A stretch of DNA of 46,146 nucleotides from an uncultured Bacteroidales bacterium (GTDB taxonomy: Bacteria > Bacteroidota > Bacteroidia > Bacteroidales > P3), in assembly GCA_937906975.1 (NCBI GenBank), contig CALCUN010000026.1, positions 1-46,146 of the forward strand. Direction: 5' to 3'. Under the pieces are notes generated by a model. It ran no database searches and was not told the DNA's origin. It saw only the letters and a list, made by a program, of their open reading frames with translations. Position 1 is the first letter of the stretch; each line of letters opens with the position of its first letter. The position numbers and the translations under genes were made by a program. This document shows positions 8,749 to 16,918 of the stretch, in pieces.

Positions 8749-9852
8749 TTATTTACGTATTTCAAAAAAATATTCTTCGATAAGATTTTGAGCAGCCACG
8801 TATGCAGAAATTTTATCCTCTATTATATCAGATTTCATCTTTTCTAAATCTTGCTGAATCCTTTCATTAGAATAAAATCTCTCCATTAAGGAAGAATTTA
8901 TCGTTTCAGACAAAATTCTAAGGTTTTGTTCATTTCTTTTTTTATGGAAATGACCATTAGATTTTGTTAAAACAATATAATCCATTATAGTTTCCCAAAT
9001 CTTTTCTATACCATCGCCCGTATAAGCTGAAGAAGTAAAGACCAAAGGCTTCCAACCATTTTCATTATGTGGGAAAAGACTCAAGGCATTGCGATACTGA
9101 GTTGCCGCAAGCTCAGCACGATTTGGGTCTAACTCAGCTTTATTAATAGAAATCGCGTCAGCCATTTCCATAATTCCACGTTTTATTCCCTGCAATTCAT
9201 CACCCGCATTTGCAAGTTGTAGCAATAGGAAAAAATCTACCATAGAATGAGCAACAACTTCCGATTGTCCAACACCAACTGTTTCAACTAAAACAACATC
9301 AAAGCCAGCTGCTTCACACAAAATAATGATTTCTCTTGTCTTTCGTGCAACTCCACCTAAGCTTCCTGCAGAAGGCGAAGGGCGAATAAAGGCATTAGGA
9401 TCGTTTGCTAAGGTTTCCATTCGCGTTTTGTCGCCAAGAATACTTCCTTTCGTCTTTTCGCTTGTTGGATCTATTGCAAGCACTGCCAATTTATGTCCCA
9501 TAGCAGTAAGTTTCACGCCAAGAGCCTCTATTGTCGTACTTTTACCAACACCAGGCACGCCTGTAATACCCACTCTTATGCTTTTGCCAGCATAAGGCAA
9601 ACACCTTTCAATTATTTGTTGAGCTTTATGTTGATGATCCACGCGATTGCTTTCAACAAGTGTAATAGCCTGTGAAAGAATTATGCGATTTTGTTTTAGG
9701 ATTCCATCAACAAATTCATCAACGCTTAGCTCCTTACGTTTTTTTAGCTTAAAAACATAATCCTTATTAACTTGTGCAGGCTGTTCTGATAGAGCTGCCT
9801 GCACTTTTAATGCTGAATTAGGATTATCTTTATCGATTATTCTATCGTACAT
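8749..9852 (-). CDS. meaB: MeaB/ArgK-type P-loop GTPase, methylmalonyl-CoA mutase chaperone
   Basis: 367-residue G3E-family GTPase. P-loop GITGVPGVGKST about residues 95-106, switch region DPTSEKTKGSILGDKTRM, DVVLVETVGVGQSE (G3), and NKAE (G4). The C-terminal helices AYVAAQNLIEEYFFEI resemble the MeaB dimerisation arm. MeaB loads and protects the adenosylcobalamin-dependent methylmalonyl-CoA mutase. No mutase genes lie in this window, so the partner is presumably elsewhere. The gene follows the SDR gene by 2 nt. Confidence 0.93.
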   Translation of the reverse strand: MYDRIIDKDNPNSALKVQAALSEQPAQVNKDYVFKLKKRKELSVDEFVDGILKQNRIILSQAITLVESNRVDHQHKAQQIIERCLPYAGKSIRVGITGVPGVGKSTTIEALGVKLTAMGHKLAVLAIDPTSEKTKGSILGDKTRMETLANDPNAFIRPSPSAGSLGGVARKTREIIILCEAAGFDVVLVETVGVGQSEVVAHSMVDFFLLLQLANAGDELQGIKRGIMEMADAISINKAELDPNRAELAATQYRNALSLFPHNENGWKPLVFTSSAYTGDGIEKIWETIMDYIVLTKSNGHFHKKRNEQNLRILSETINSSLMERFYSNERIQQDLEKMKSDIIEDKISAYVAAQNLIEEYFFEIRK

Positions 9853-9854
9853 AT

Positions 9855-10610
9855 TTATTGTTTAAAAAAATGTGAAGAATCTGCTTGTGCTGTCGGCATA
9901 ATAGTTAAGTCGTTTATGCAAACGTGTGCAGGAAGCGAAACGCAATAGAATATTGTCTCAGCAATATCCTCTGCAGTCAAAGGTTGAAATCCTTTATACG
10001 TTGCATCGGCTTGCTCTTTATTACCATGGAATCTTACAATTGAAAATTCTGTTTCCACGGCACCAGGACAAATATTTGTAACCTTTATTCCATATTTCAA
10101 ACAGTCAATTCTCATTGCTAAACTCAAAGCATCAACAGCATGTTTGCTTGCGCAGTAAACATTTCCATCAGAATAAACTTGCTTTCCTGCGATAGAACAA
10201 ATATTAACTACGTGTCCTTTTTGTCTTTTGCACATTTTATTAAGAATTATCTTGCTAACATAAAGCAAACCCTTTACATTAGTATCAATCATTCTTTCCC
10301 AATCATCAAGACTTCCCTCAATTATTGGTTCTTTTCCTGCTGCAAGACCTGCATTGTTAATAAGTAAATCTATTTCTTCCCATTTTCCTGAAAGCGTTCC
10401 TAAGTATTGTTCTACCTCTGCGTTATTTCTTACATCAAAGTTAAGACTCAATACATCTGCTCCAAGATTTTTCAATTCATTTTCTAACTCTTCAAGACGT
10501 TCTTTTCTACGTCCTGTAATTATTACATCGTAATCGTTTTTTGCAAGCTTAATTGCACAAGCCTTTCCTATACCTGAGGTTGCTCCTGTTACTAATGCTA
10601 TTTTTTTCAT
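9855..10610 (-). CDS. short-chain dehydrogenase/reductase (YdfG-like)
   Basis: 251 residues, classical SDR. NAD(P)-binding TGATSGIGKA at 8-17, an Arg-rich GRRKER after beta-2 that favours NADPH, NNAG at 85-88, catalytic Ser139, and YCASK with Tyr152/Lys156. Members with this pattern (YdfG type) reduce or oxidise 3-hydroxy acids such as L-allo-threonine or serine, with broad specificity, so the exact substrate is unknown. It sits 15 nt downstream of pgk and 2 nt upstream of meaB. Confidence 0.88.
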   Translation of the reverse strand: MKKIALVTGATSGIGKACAIKLAKNDYDVIITGRRKERLEELENELKNLGADVLSLNFDVRNNAEVEQYLGTLSGKWEEIDLLINNAGLAAGKEPIIEGSLDDWERMIDTNVKGLLYVSKIILNKMCKRQKGHVVNICSIAGKQVYSDGNVYCASKHAVDALSLAMRIDCLKYGIKVTNICPGAVETEFSIVRFHGNKEQADATYKGFQPLTAEDIAETIFYCVSLPAHVCINDLTIMPTAQADSSHFFKQ

Positions 10611-10625
10611 ACCTAATTCGTTTTT

Positions 10626-11813
10626 TTACATTATAGCTTTTATTCCTGGAAGTGTTTTCCCTTCTAAGAACTCTAACATTGCTCCACCGCCTGTTGAGAT
10701 ATAAGAGATTTTATCTGCAAATCCCGATTTGTTTATCGCAGAAACTGAATCTCCTCCTCCTACTGCTGAGAATGCTCCTTTGTCTGTTGCTTCTGCAACT
10801 GCCTTTGCAATTGCGTCTGTTCCCTTTGCAAAAGTTTCAAACTCGAATACGCCAACAGGACCATTCCAAAGAATAGTTTGAGACTTTAAAATAACATCTC
10901 TAAACAAATCTCTTGTTTTTTCTCCTGCGTCCATTCCTTCCCAACCATCAGGAATATCAACTTCAGGACAATATTTCACATTGCAATCGTTAGAAAAACC
11001 ATCTCCAGCTACTATGTCAATAGGTAAATATAAGTTTACGCCTCTATTTTTTGCTTCTTCTATCAAATCCAATGCCACTTGCATTTTATCATCTTCGCAA
11101 ATTGAGTTGCCAATTCTCTTACCCCTCGCTTTTGCAAAAGTATAACTCATTCCACCTCCGATAATCAAATTATCAACCAATGGTAATAAATTTTGAATTA
11201 CATCTATTTTAGATGAGATTTTACTACCTCCGATTATTGCAGTAAAAGGTTTTTTTGGTGAAGACATTAAACGATTAAGGTTTACTATTTCATTTTCCAT
11301 CAACAAACCAAAATATTTTGCTTCTGGGAAGAATTTTGCAATTGTAGCTGTAGAAGAATGTTCTCTATGCGCTGCTCCGAAAGCGTCATTCACATAACAA
11401 TCTCCTAAACTCGCAAGGTTTTTTGCTAATTCTTCATCTCCTTTTGTTTCTCCTGGATAAAAGCGAATGTTTTCCACCATCATAACATCACCAGCCTTTA
11501 ATCCATCAGCCAAAGTCTTTATATCAGCAAAATCTAAGCTTTGAGTGAAAGCAACTTCTTTACCAATCATTTTTGAAAGGTATTCAACCACAGGTTTAAG
11601 CGTTAATTCTGGTTCAAAACCTCCTTTTTTTGGTCTTCCAAAGTGTGCCATCAAAATAACAGAAGCGCCATCTGAAATAAGTTTTTCAATAGTTGGCAAT
11701 GCTTCTCTTATTCTTGTATCATCAGTTATTTGACCCTTATCAACAGGCACGTTAAAATCTACTCTTACCAAGGCTTTTCTGCCTGCAAAGCTAATATCTC
11801 TTATACTCTTCAT
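10626..11813 (-). CDS. pgk: phosphoglycerate kinase
   Basis: 395 residues, a standard bacterial length. N-terminal domain VRVDFNVPVDKGQITDDTRI, substrate-binding HFGRPK and the DAFGAAHREHSST loop. The nucleotide-binding domain has IGGSKISSK, GGGMSYTF, NGPVGVFE and the C-terminal GGGDS and STGGGAMLEFLEG. It catalyses 1,3-bisphosphoglycerate + ADP to 3-phosphoglycerate + ATP. It is the first gene of the 11813-to-2041 minus-strand run. A TATCTTTG -7-like element lies 24 nt upstream of the start (11837-11844), without a convincing -33 box. Confidence 0.97.
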   Translation of the reverse strand: MKSIRDISFAGRKALVRVDFNVPVDKGQITDDTRIREALPTIEKLISDGASVILMAHFGRPKKGGFEPELTLKPVVEYLSKMIGKEVAFTQSLDFADIKTLADGLKAGDVMMVENIRFYPGETKGDEELAKNLASLGDCYVNDAFGAAHREHSSTATIAKFFPEAKYFGLLMENEIVNLNRLMSSPKKPFTAIIGGSKISSKIDVIQNLLPLVDNLIIGGGMSYTFAKARGKRIGNSICEDDKMQVALDLIEEAKNRGVNLYLPIDIVAGDGFSNDCNVKYCPEVDIPDGWEGMDAGEKTRDLFRDVILKSQTILWNGPVGVFEFETFAKGTDAIAKAVAEATDKGAFSAVGGGDSVSAINKSGFADKISYISTGGGAMLEFLEGKTLPGIKAIM

Positions 11814-11836
11814 AACATTAATATTTAATTATTTTA

Positions 11837-11844
11837 CAAAGATA
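11837..11844 (-). promoter_or_regulatory. possible -7 element of pgk operon
   Basis: CAAAGATA on the plus strand reads TATCTTTG on the minus strand, matching the Bacteroidota -7 consensus TAnnTTTG, 24 nt before the pgk ATG. I see no TTTG at the expected -33 distance, so this is a weak call. Confidence 0.45.
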
Positions 11845-11874
11845 ACACAAATTATTAAATGGCGTTCATTTTTC

Positions 11875-11937
11875 CTAAGAATAAAAAAAATAAAGCTAAG
11901 AAAAAAAATTCTAAAGCTAAGAATAAAAAAAATATTT
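11875..11937 (+). repeat. three 21-bp A-rich tandem repeats (CTAAG core) upstream of corA
   Basis: Three exactly 21-nt units (11875-11895, 11896-11916, 11917-11937), each starting CTAAGAA and continuing as an A-tract. Units 1 and 3 share CTAAGAATAAAAAAAATA. The array ends 1 nt before the -33 box of the corA promoter. The same core and period recur at three other intergenic sites in this window. Confidence 0.85.
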
Positions 11938-11938
11938 C

Positions 11939-11969
11939 TTTGACTTTTCAAGTTTTATTTTTACCTTTG
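11939..11969 (+). promoter_or_regulatory. corA promoter (TTTG-N19-TACCTTTG)
   Basis: TTTG at 11939-11942 and TACCTTTG at 11962-11969, separated by 19 nt, match the Bacteroidota housekeeping promoter. The predicted start near 11975 leaves a leader of about 24 nt that contains AAAGGAGGTG. Confidence 0.85.
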
Positions 11970-11998
11970 CAACGATTTTGAAAGAAAGGAGGTGAGAA

Positions 11999-12943
11999 AT
12001 GATTGAAACAATAAATTTTGACGAGCTACAATGGCTACATATCCTTAATCCAGAGGAAGAAGACTACACATACCTATTAGACACCTACGCATTTCACCCC
12101 TTAGACATAGAGGACTGTCGTGCAATCAATCAACGACCAAAAATAGACGAGTACGACGATTATTATTTCCTTATATTACATTTTCCTTACCTTGACAAGA
12201 GCAACAAATTCATTAGAATGAAAGAAGTAAAAATCTTTTGGGGAAAGGATTACATCATAACAATCGGACAAAGTCATTGGGCTGTAAAAAATCTCTTTAA
12301 ACAAGCCCAAGAAATGATGCTTAACTACAAAAATGGTAAAGCAAGCAAAGACGAATGTGAAACAATAGAAAAAATAGGCACCTCATCGGATGCCCTACTC
12401 TACAACATACTCGACAGACTTATGGTAGAGACTTACACTCTCATACTAAGAATAGGCTCAGAGGTAGATAGCATAAACTACGACATATTTACAAAAAAAC
12501 CACAACGAGTAATTGAGCACCTAAGCTTAACAAGAAAAAACATTATCTTATTAAATACAACATTTAAACCACAATTAAAAGTCTTCTACAAGTTTGAGAG
12601 CGGGGGAATCAAAGGCTACGCCGAAGATATGGAAGACTACTGGGGAAATATACTTGACCAATATCAAAAGATGTTTGACTTGGTGGAAGATTATGGAGAG
12701 TTGATTGAGGGATTGAGCAAGACGTTTGATTCTTTACAGACAAACAAAACAAATGAAATAATGAAAGTGCTCACTTTCCTTTCAACTATCATGCTCCCTC
12801 TTACAGTGGTTTCCTCCATTTACGGAATGAATGTGATATTACCTTTCCAAAAATCACCCTACGTGTTTATGGGAATAGTAATTGCGATGCTTATTATTGT
12901 AATTGCATTCTTTATTTATTTCAAAAAAAGAAAGTGGTTATAA
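11999..12943 (+). CDS. corA: CorA-family magnesium/divalent cation transporter
   Basis: 314 residues. Acidic cytoplasmic N-terminal domain with a long helix bundle, then two C-terminal membrane helices (about 255-275 and 285-305). The signature YGMNV follows the first helix and the basic tail KKRKWL is on the cytoplasmic side. It is a pentameric Mg2+ (or Co2+/Ni2+) channel of the inner membrane. The start is supported by a full anti-SD match (AAAGGAGGTG, ending 5 nt before ATG), which is unusual in Bacteroidota. The stop is only 4 nt from the downstream tRNA-Arg, so both probably share a transcript. Confidence 0.93.
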   Translation: MIETINFDELQWLHILNPEEEDYTYLLDTYAFHPLDIEDCRAINQRPKIDEYDDYYFLILHFPYLDKSNKFIRMKEVKIFWGKDYIITIGQSHWAVKNLFKQAQEMMLNYKNGKASKDECETIEKIGTSSDALLYNILDRLMVETYTLILRIGSEVDSINYDIFTKKPQRVIEHLSLTRKNIILLNTTFKPQLKVFYKFESGGIKGYAEDMEDYWGNILDQYQKMFDLVEDYGELIEGLSKTFDSLQTNKTNEIMKVLTFLSTIMLPLTVVSSIYGMNVILPFQKSPYVFMGIVIAMLIIVIAFFIYFKKRKWL

Positions 12944-12947
12944 ACTT

Positions 12948-13020
12948 GCCTTCGTAGTTCAATTGGATAAAATATCAGATTCCGGTTCTGGCGATGTGGG
13001 TTCGAATCCCGCCGAGGGCA
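12948..13020 (+). tRNA. tRNA-Arg(CCG)
   Basis: 73 nt. Acceptor stem GCCTTCG/CGAGGGC with a G-U pair, D arm with AATTGGATA, anticodon stem TCAGA/TCTGG around loop TTCCGGT (anticodon CCG), and T arm with GTTCGAATC. Discriminator A at 13020; CCA not encoded. It starts 4 nt after corA. Confidence 0.96.
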
Positions 13021-13040
13021 CAAATTAAATTATAAAATCA

Positions 13041-13889
13041 ATGAAACTACTTACAAAAGAATCCTCACCTACAGTAAAGATATTGATGTCAATTGCGATT
13101 TTGATGAGTTCAATCTCCTTTACCTCATTATTATTTTCCTTTTTTAAATACTTAATGCCTGTTTTCTCTCAAACAAATGCAGGAGCGTTATGTCTTCAAG
13201 CCGTTGGCTCAATTTTTATGTTTGGTCTTTCTGCTTGGCTGTGCATTTTGCTTTTCTCAAAAGACTTTAAATCAAATTTTACTCCAATAAAAAATAAACG
13301 ATGGCTTATTTGGGCAATTTTAATACCTATTATAAGTATTCCTTTCAATGATTGGCTACAAATTTTAAATAACTCTTTTCATTTTTCAGCAGAAGAAATT
13401 TTCCGACAAATGCAAGCAGCCTCAGAAAAAGAAAGCGAGCGCTTATTAACAAGCAATTCCTTTGGAGGATTATTAGCAGTAAGTTTTGTTTTAGCCTTAA
13501 TTCCAGCCGTTGTTGAAGAATTATTTTTCAGAGGTGTTATTCAAAATTACTTTAACGAGCTTTGCAAAAACTCTATTCTTGCAATAATTCTCACTTCTGT
13601 GTTTTTCTCTTTAATGCACTTTGAAATCTTTTCTTTTCTTCCACGTTTTGTACTTTCTTGCTTTTTAGGATACTTATTTATTGCGACAAAAAATTTAATT
13701 ATCCCTATAATATGTCATTTTATCAATAACTTTGGAGTATGTTTATTGTACTTTTTACATTCAAAAGGGATAATTACCACAGGAAATAGCGCAAATTTTT
13801 CTCAAATACCTATTTTAATAATATTAAGCGTAGTAATACTTGTATTCATCTTTGTTTTTGAAACAAAAAAAGCCAAACACTCACACTAA
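13041..13889 (+). CDS. CPBP-family intramembrane metalloprotease (CAAX/Abi type)
   Basis: 282-residue polytopic membrane protein with about 8 hydrophobic segments. The CPBP motifs are present: EELFFRG (Glu159, Glu160, Arg164), FFSLMHF with His192, and the third motif CHFINN near residue 227. These residues form the putative glutamate/histidine active site of the Rce1-like family. Bacterial members act in bacteriocin maturation or immunity, or have no known substrate; none is indicated here. It starts 20 nt after tRNA-Arg. Confidence 0.88.
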   Translation: MKLLTKESSPTVKILMSIAILMSSISFTSLLFSFFKYLMPVFSQTNAGALCLQAVGSIFMFGLSAWLCILLFSKDFKSNFTPIKNKRWLIWAILIPIISIPFNDWLQILNNSFHFSAEEIFRQMQAASEKESERLLTSNSFGGLLAVSFVLALIPAVVEELFFRGVIQNYFNELCKNSILAIILTSVFFSLMHFEIFSFLPRFVLSCFLGYLFIATKNLIIPIICHFINNFGVCLLYFLHSKGIITTGNSANFSQIPILIILSVVILVFIFVFETKKAKHSH

Positions 13890-13916
13890 TTGTGTGATTT
13901 ATGAAAATTTCTTTGT

Positions 13917-13924
13917 ATTTTTGC
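13917..13924 (+). promoter_or_regulatory. possible -7 element for pcrA
   Basis: TATTTTTG matches TAnnTTTG, 22 nt before the pcrA ATG. A TTG at 13891 is 23 nt upstream, longer than the ideal 19, so the promoter call is moderate. Confidence 0.45.
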
Positions 13925-13946
13925 GAAAAAAGTAACTAAGTTTTTA

Positions 13947-16268
13947 ATGCTATTAGACGGATTAAATCAACAGCAACGTGAAGCGGCCTCACAAATCGAA
14001 GGAGCCGTAATGATAATTGCAGGAGCAGGTTCAGGAAAAACACGTACACTAACCTATAGAGTAGCAAACCTATTAGAACATGGCGTTTCTCCATATTCAA
14101 TTATGGTTTTGACCTTTACAAACAAAGCCGCAAAAGAAATGGACGAAAGAATAGTAAGACTTATAGGTGAAAAATCAAGAGGAATGATGATGGGAACATT
14201 CCATTCCGTGTTTTTGAGAATTTTAAGAGTAGAATGTGAAAGAATAGGTTATATAAGAAATTTCTCAATCTATGATACCGCTGATAGCAAATCGCTAATT
14301 AAAAACATAGTTAAAGACCTTAATTTAGACGAAAAGGTATATAATTCTTCTTTTGTTTTAGATAGAATTTCAAAAGCAAAGAGTAGTCTTATTTCCTCTG
14401 AAGAATATGTATCAGACAATGTATTTTTAACAGAAGATACCGTTGCAGGCAAACCCGAAATCGGCAGAATATTTCAAGAATACAATGCGAGGTTGAGAAA
14501 AAACATGGCAATGGATTTTGATGACTTGCTCTTCAATATGTACACCTTGCTTTGCACTTGCCAAGACGTAGCAGAAAAATACCAAAACCGCTTTAAATAC
14601 ATTTTAGTTGATGAGTACCAAGACACAAATCACGCTCAGTATGCTATTATCAAAATTTTAGCAAAAAAGCACAAAAACATCTGTGTTGTAGGTGATGATG
14701 CACAAAGCATTTACGCTTTTAGAGGAGCAAATATCCAAAATATACTAAATTTTAGAAAAGACTATCCCGATGCTTACACCTTTAAACTAGAACAAAACTA
14801 TCGTTCAGTTTCCAATATCGTAAATGCAGCAAATTCTGTCATAGACAAAAATGTAGAACAAATAAAGAAATCCGTTTGGACCTCTAACCCTGAGGGAGAA
14901 AAGATAGTTTTCAAATCATTAGAAAGCGACAGAGAAGAAGCAGAATTTGTTTGCAATAAAATAAGAGAAAGACTCCTATTAGAAGAAGAAAAAAACTATA
15001 ATAATTTCGCAATTCTATATCGTACAAACTCGCAATCAAGAGCATTTGAAGACGCTTTAAGATTAAAAAACATACCTTATAAAATTTATGGTGGTATTTC
15101 GTTTTATTCTCGTCAAGAAATAAAAAACGTTTTAGCCTATTTCAAATTAGTTGTCAATAATCAAGACAACGAAGCCTTTGAAAGAATCATTAATTATCCA
15201 GCAAGAGGAATAGGACAAACCACAATCAGCAGATTAAAAATAGCATCTGCAGAAAACGACCTTTCACTTTTTGATACTATCTATAGAGTTGATTTAAAAA
15301 ACTACAATATCAACGCTTCAATTCAAAGCAAACTTCTTGCCTTTTGCGATTACATCAAGGCTTTTTCTGCAAATTTATATAACAAAGACGCATTTGAATT
15401 AGGAGAATCAATAGTTCGCACTTGCCGAATCAAAGAAGCCTTAAAAGAAGAAAATACAGCAGAGAATTTAGACCGCATAAACAATATTGATGAATTAGTA
15501 AACAGTTTACAATCCTTTATAGAAAGCGAACAAGAATCAATATTAGATGAAGCAACAGGTGAAGAAATTCAGACAAGCAATAAATCCTTAGACGTTTTCT
15601 TGCAACAAATTTCTCTTTTCAGCGAAACAGACACAATGGATCAAGAGCAAAATGTTGTATCCCTAATGACAATACACTCTTCCAAAGGATTGGAATTTGA
15701 TAATGTGTTTATTGTTGGAATGGAAGAAAACCTTTTCCCTTCAACTCTTGCCTTGAGCTCAAAAAAAGAAACAGAAGAAGAACGCAGACTGTTTTATGTT
15801 GCAATGACTCGTGCAAAACTCACTCTAACTCTTAGTGCTGCAACAATGCGTTATAAATATGGACAAATAATCTTTTCAGAAAAAAGTCGTTTTATAAGTG
15901 AAATTGATAGCAAATACATAGATAGCGGACTTGTAGCAAAGAAAACTCTTCCTAATCTTTACACCAAAACTGAAAAATCTTCATCTTACCCAAGTTTTGT
16001 AAAGAAAGAAAAAAAACAATTACCAATAACAAGTTTAAAAAACAACGTAATAACAAGACAATCTCACAACAGCCCAATAAATGCCAAGTTAATAAATCCT
16101 GACAACTTAGAGACAGGAATGCAAGTCTATCACGACAAATTTGGACACGGCATTGTATTAGACATAGACAATAACTACGATGACAAAAGAGCCGTTGTGG
16201 ATTTTGAAAAAGAAGGAAAGAAAACACTCGTTTTAAAGTTTGCTAAGTTGAAACAAATAGAAAAATAA
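13947..16268 (+). CDS. pcrA: UvrD/PcrA-type ATP-dependent DNA helicase
   Basis: 773-residue superfamily 1A 3'-5' helicase. Motifs in order: Q motif LNQQQREA, Walker A AGAGSGKTRT, TFTNKAAKEM (Ia), DEYQDTN (II), GDDAQSIYAFRGA (III), QNYRS (IV), VSLMTIHSSKGLEF (V), VAMTRAK (VI). The C-terminal 50 residues (YHDKFGHGIVLDID) resemble the Tudor-like RNAP-interaction domain of PcrA/UvrD. Roles are repair, plasmid replication and removal of stalled RNA polymerase. The stop overlaps the next start (TAATG). Confidence 0.96.
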   Translation: MLLDGLNQQQREAASQIEGAVMIIAGAGSGKTRTLTYRVANLLEHGVSPYSIMVLTFTNKAAKEMDERIVRLIGEKSRGMMMGTFHSVFLRILRVECERIGYIRNFSIYDTADSKSLIKNIVKDLNLDEKVYNSSFVLDRISKAKSSLISSEEYVSDNVFLTEDTVAGKPEIGRIFQEYNARLRKNMAMDFDDLLFNMYTLLCTCQDVAEKYQNRFKYILVDEYQDTNHAQYAIIKILAKKHKNICVVGDDAQSIYAFRGANIQNILNFRKDYPDAYTFKLEQNYRSVSNIVNAANSVIDKNVEQIKKSVWTSNPEGEKIVFKSLESDREEAEFVCNKIRERLLLEEEKNYNNFAILYRTNSQSRAFEDALRLKNIPYKIYGGISFYSRQEIKNVLAYFKLVVNNQDNEAFERIINYPARGIGQTTISRLKIASAENDLSLFDTIYRVDLKNYNINASIQSKLLAFCDYIKAFSANLYNKDAFELGESIVRTCRIKEALKEENTAENLDRINNIDELVNSLQSFIESEQESILDEATGEEIQTSNKSLDVFLQQISLFSETDTMDQEQNVVSLMTIHSSKGLEFDNVFIVGMEENLFPSTLALSSKKETEEERRLFYVAMTRAKLTLTLSAATMRYKYGQIIFSEKSRFISEIDSKYIDSGLVAKKTLPNLYTKTEKSSSYPSFVKKEKKQLPITSLKNNVITRQSHNSPINAKLINPDNLETGMQVYHDKFGHGIVLDIDNNYDDKRAVVDFEKEGKKTLVLKFAKLKQIEK

Positions 16269-16906
16269 TGGAATACAACGTTAATCGTAAGAAATTAGAG
16301 ATACCAGAATACGGACGTAACATACAAAAAATGGTAGATTACGCCTTGACAATAGAGGACAAAGAAAAGCGAAACGCATTTGCACAAATCATAATTACAA
16401 CCATGTCGCAAGTAAATCCAAACTGCAAAGAAGTAGCAGATTTCACACACACACTTTGGGATCACTTGCATATAATGGCAGATTATAAGTTAGATGTAGA
16501 TTCTCCTTACGAAAAACCAAAACCAGAAGACCAAAACAGCAAACCAGATAAGATAGGATATAAAAATTCCAAAATACGCTTTCGTCCATACGGCAAAAAC
16601 ATTGAAAATATGATAGACAAAGTAATAGAAATGCCAGATGGAGAAGAAAAACAAGCCTTAATTGAGATGATAGCTCAGCAATTAAAAAAATCATATCTTC
16701 AATGGAATATAAATAGTTGCGATGATGCTATGATACTTCAACACTTTGAAGCCCTATCTCACGGACAACTAAAATTACAAGAAGACTTTAAACTTCATAG
16801 CACAAAAAAACTTCTTGGCGGAGCGACAAATGCTCAAAAAAAGAAAAACAATCAAAAACAAAAGCAAAACAACAATAATAAAAATAGACATCAAAAGAAA
16901 AATTAA
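16268..16906 (+). CDS. DUF4290 protein
   Basis: 212 residues, cytoplasmic, no signal peptide. Repeats a motif around IPEYGRNIQKMVDYAL (14-30) and FRPYGKNIENMIDKVI (about 104-120), with helical stretches after each, and ends in a Lys/Asn/Gln-rich tail. This matches DUF4290, a Bacteroidota-restricted family usually found beside murA; its function is unknown. Start and stop overlap or adjoin pcrA and murA, so the four genes 13947-19389 are very likely one operon. Confidence 0.85.
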   Translation: MEYNVNRKKLEIPEYGRNIQKMVDYALTIEDKEKRNAFAQIIITTMSQVNPNCKEVADFTHTLWDHLHIMADYKLDVDSPYEKPKPEDQNSKPDKIGYKNSKIRFRPYGKNIENMIDKVIEMPDGEEKQALIEMIAQQLKKSYLQWNINSCDDAMILQHFEALSHGQLKLQEDFKLHSTKKLLGGATNAQKKKNNQKQKQNNNNKNRHQKKN

Positions 16907-16918
16907 ACCCCAATAATT

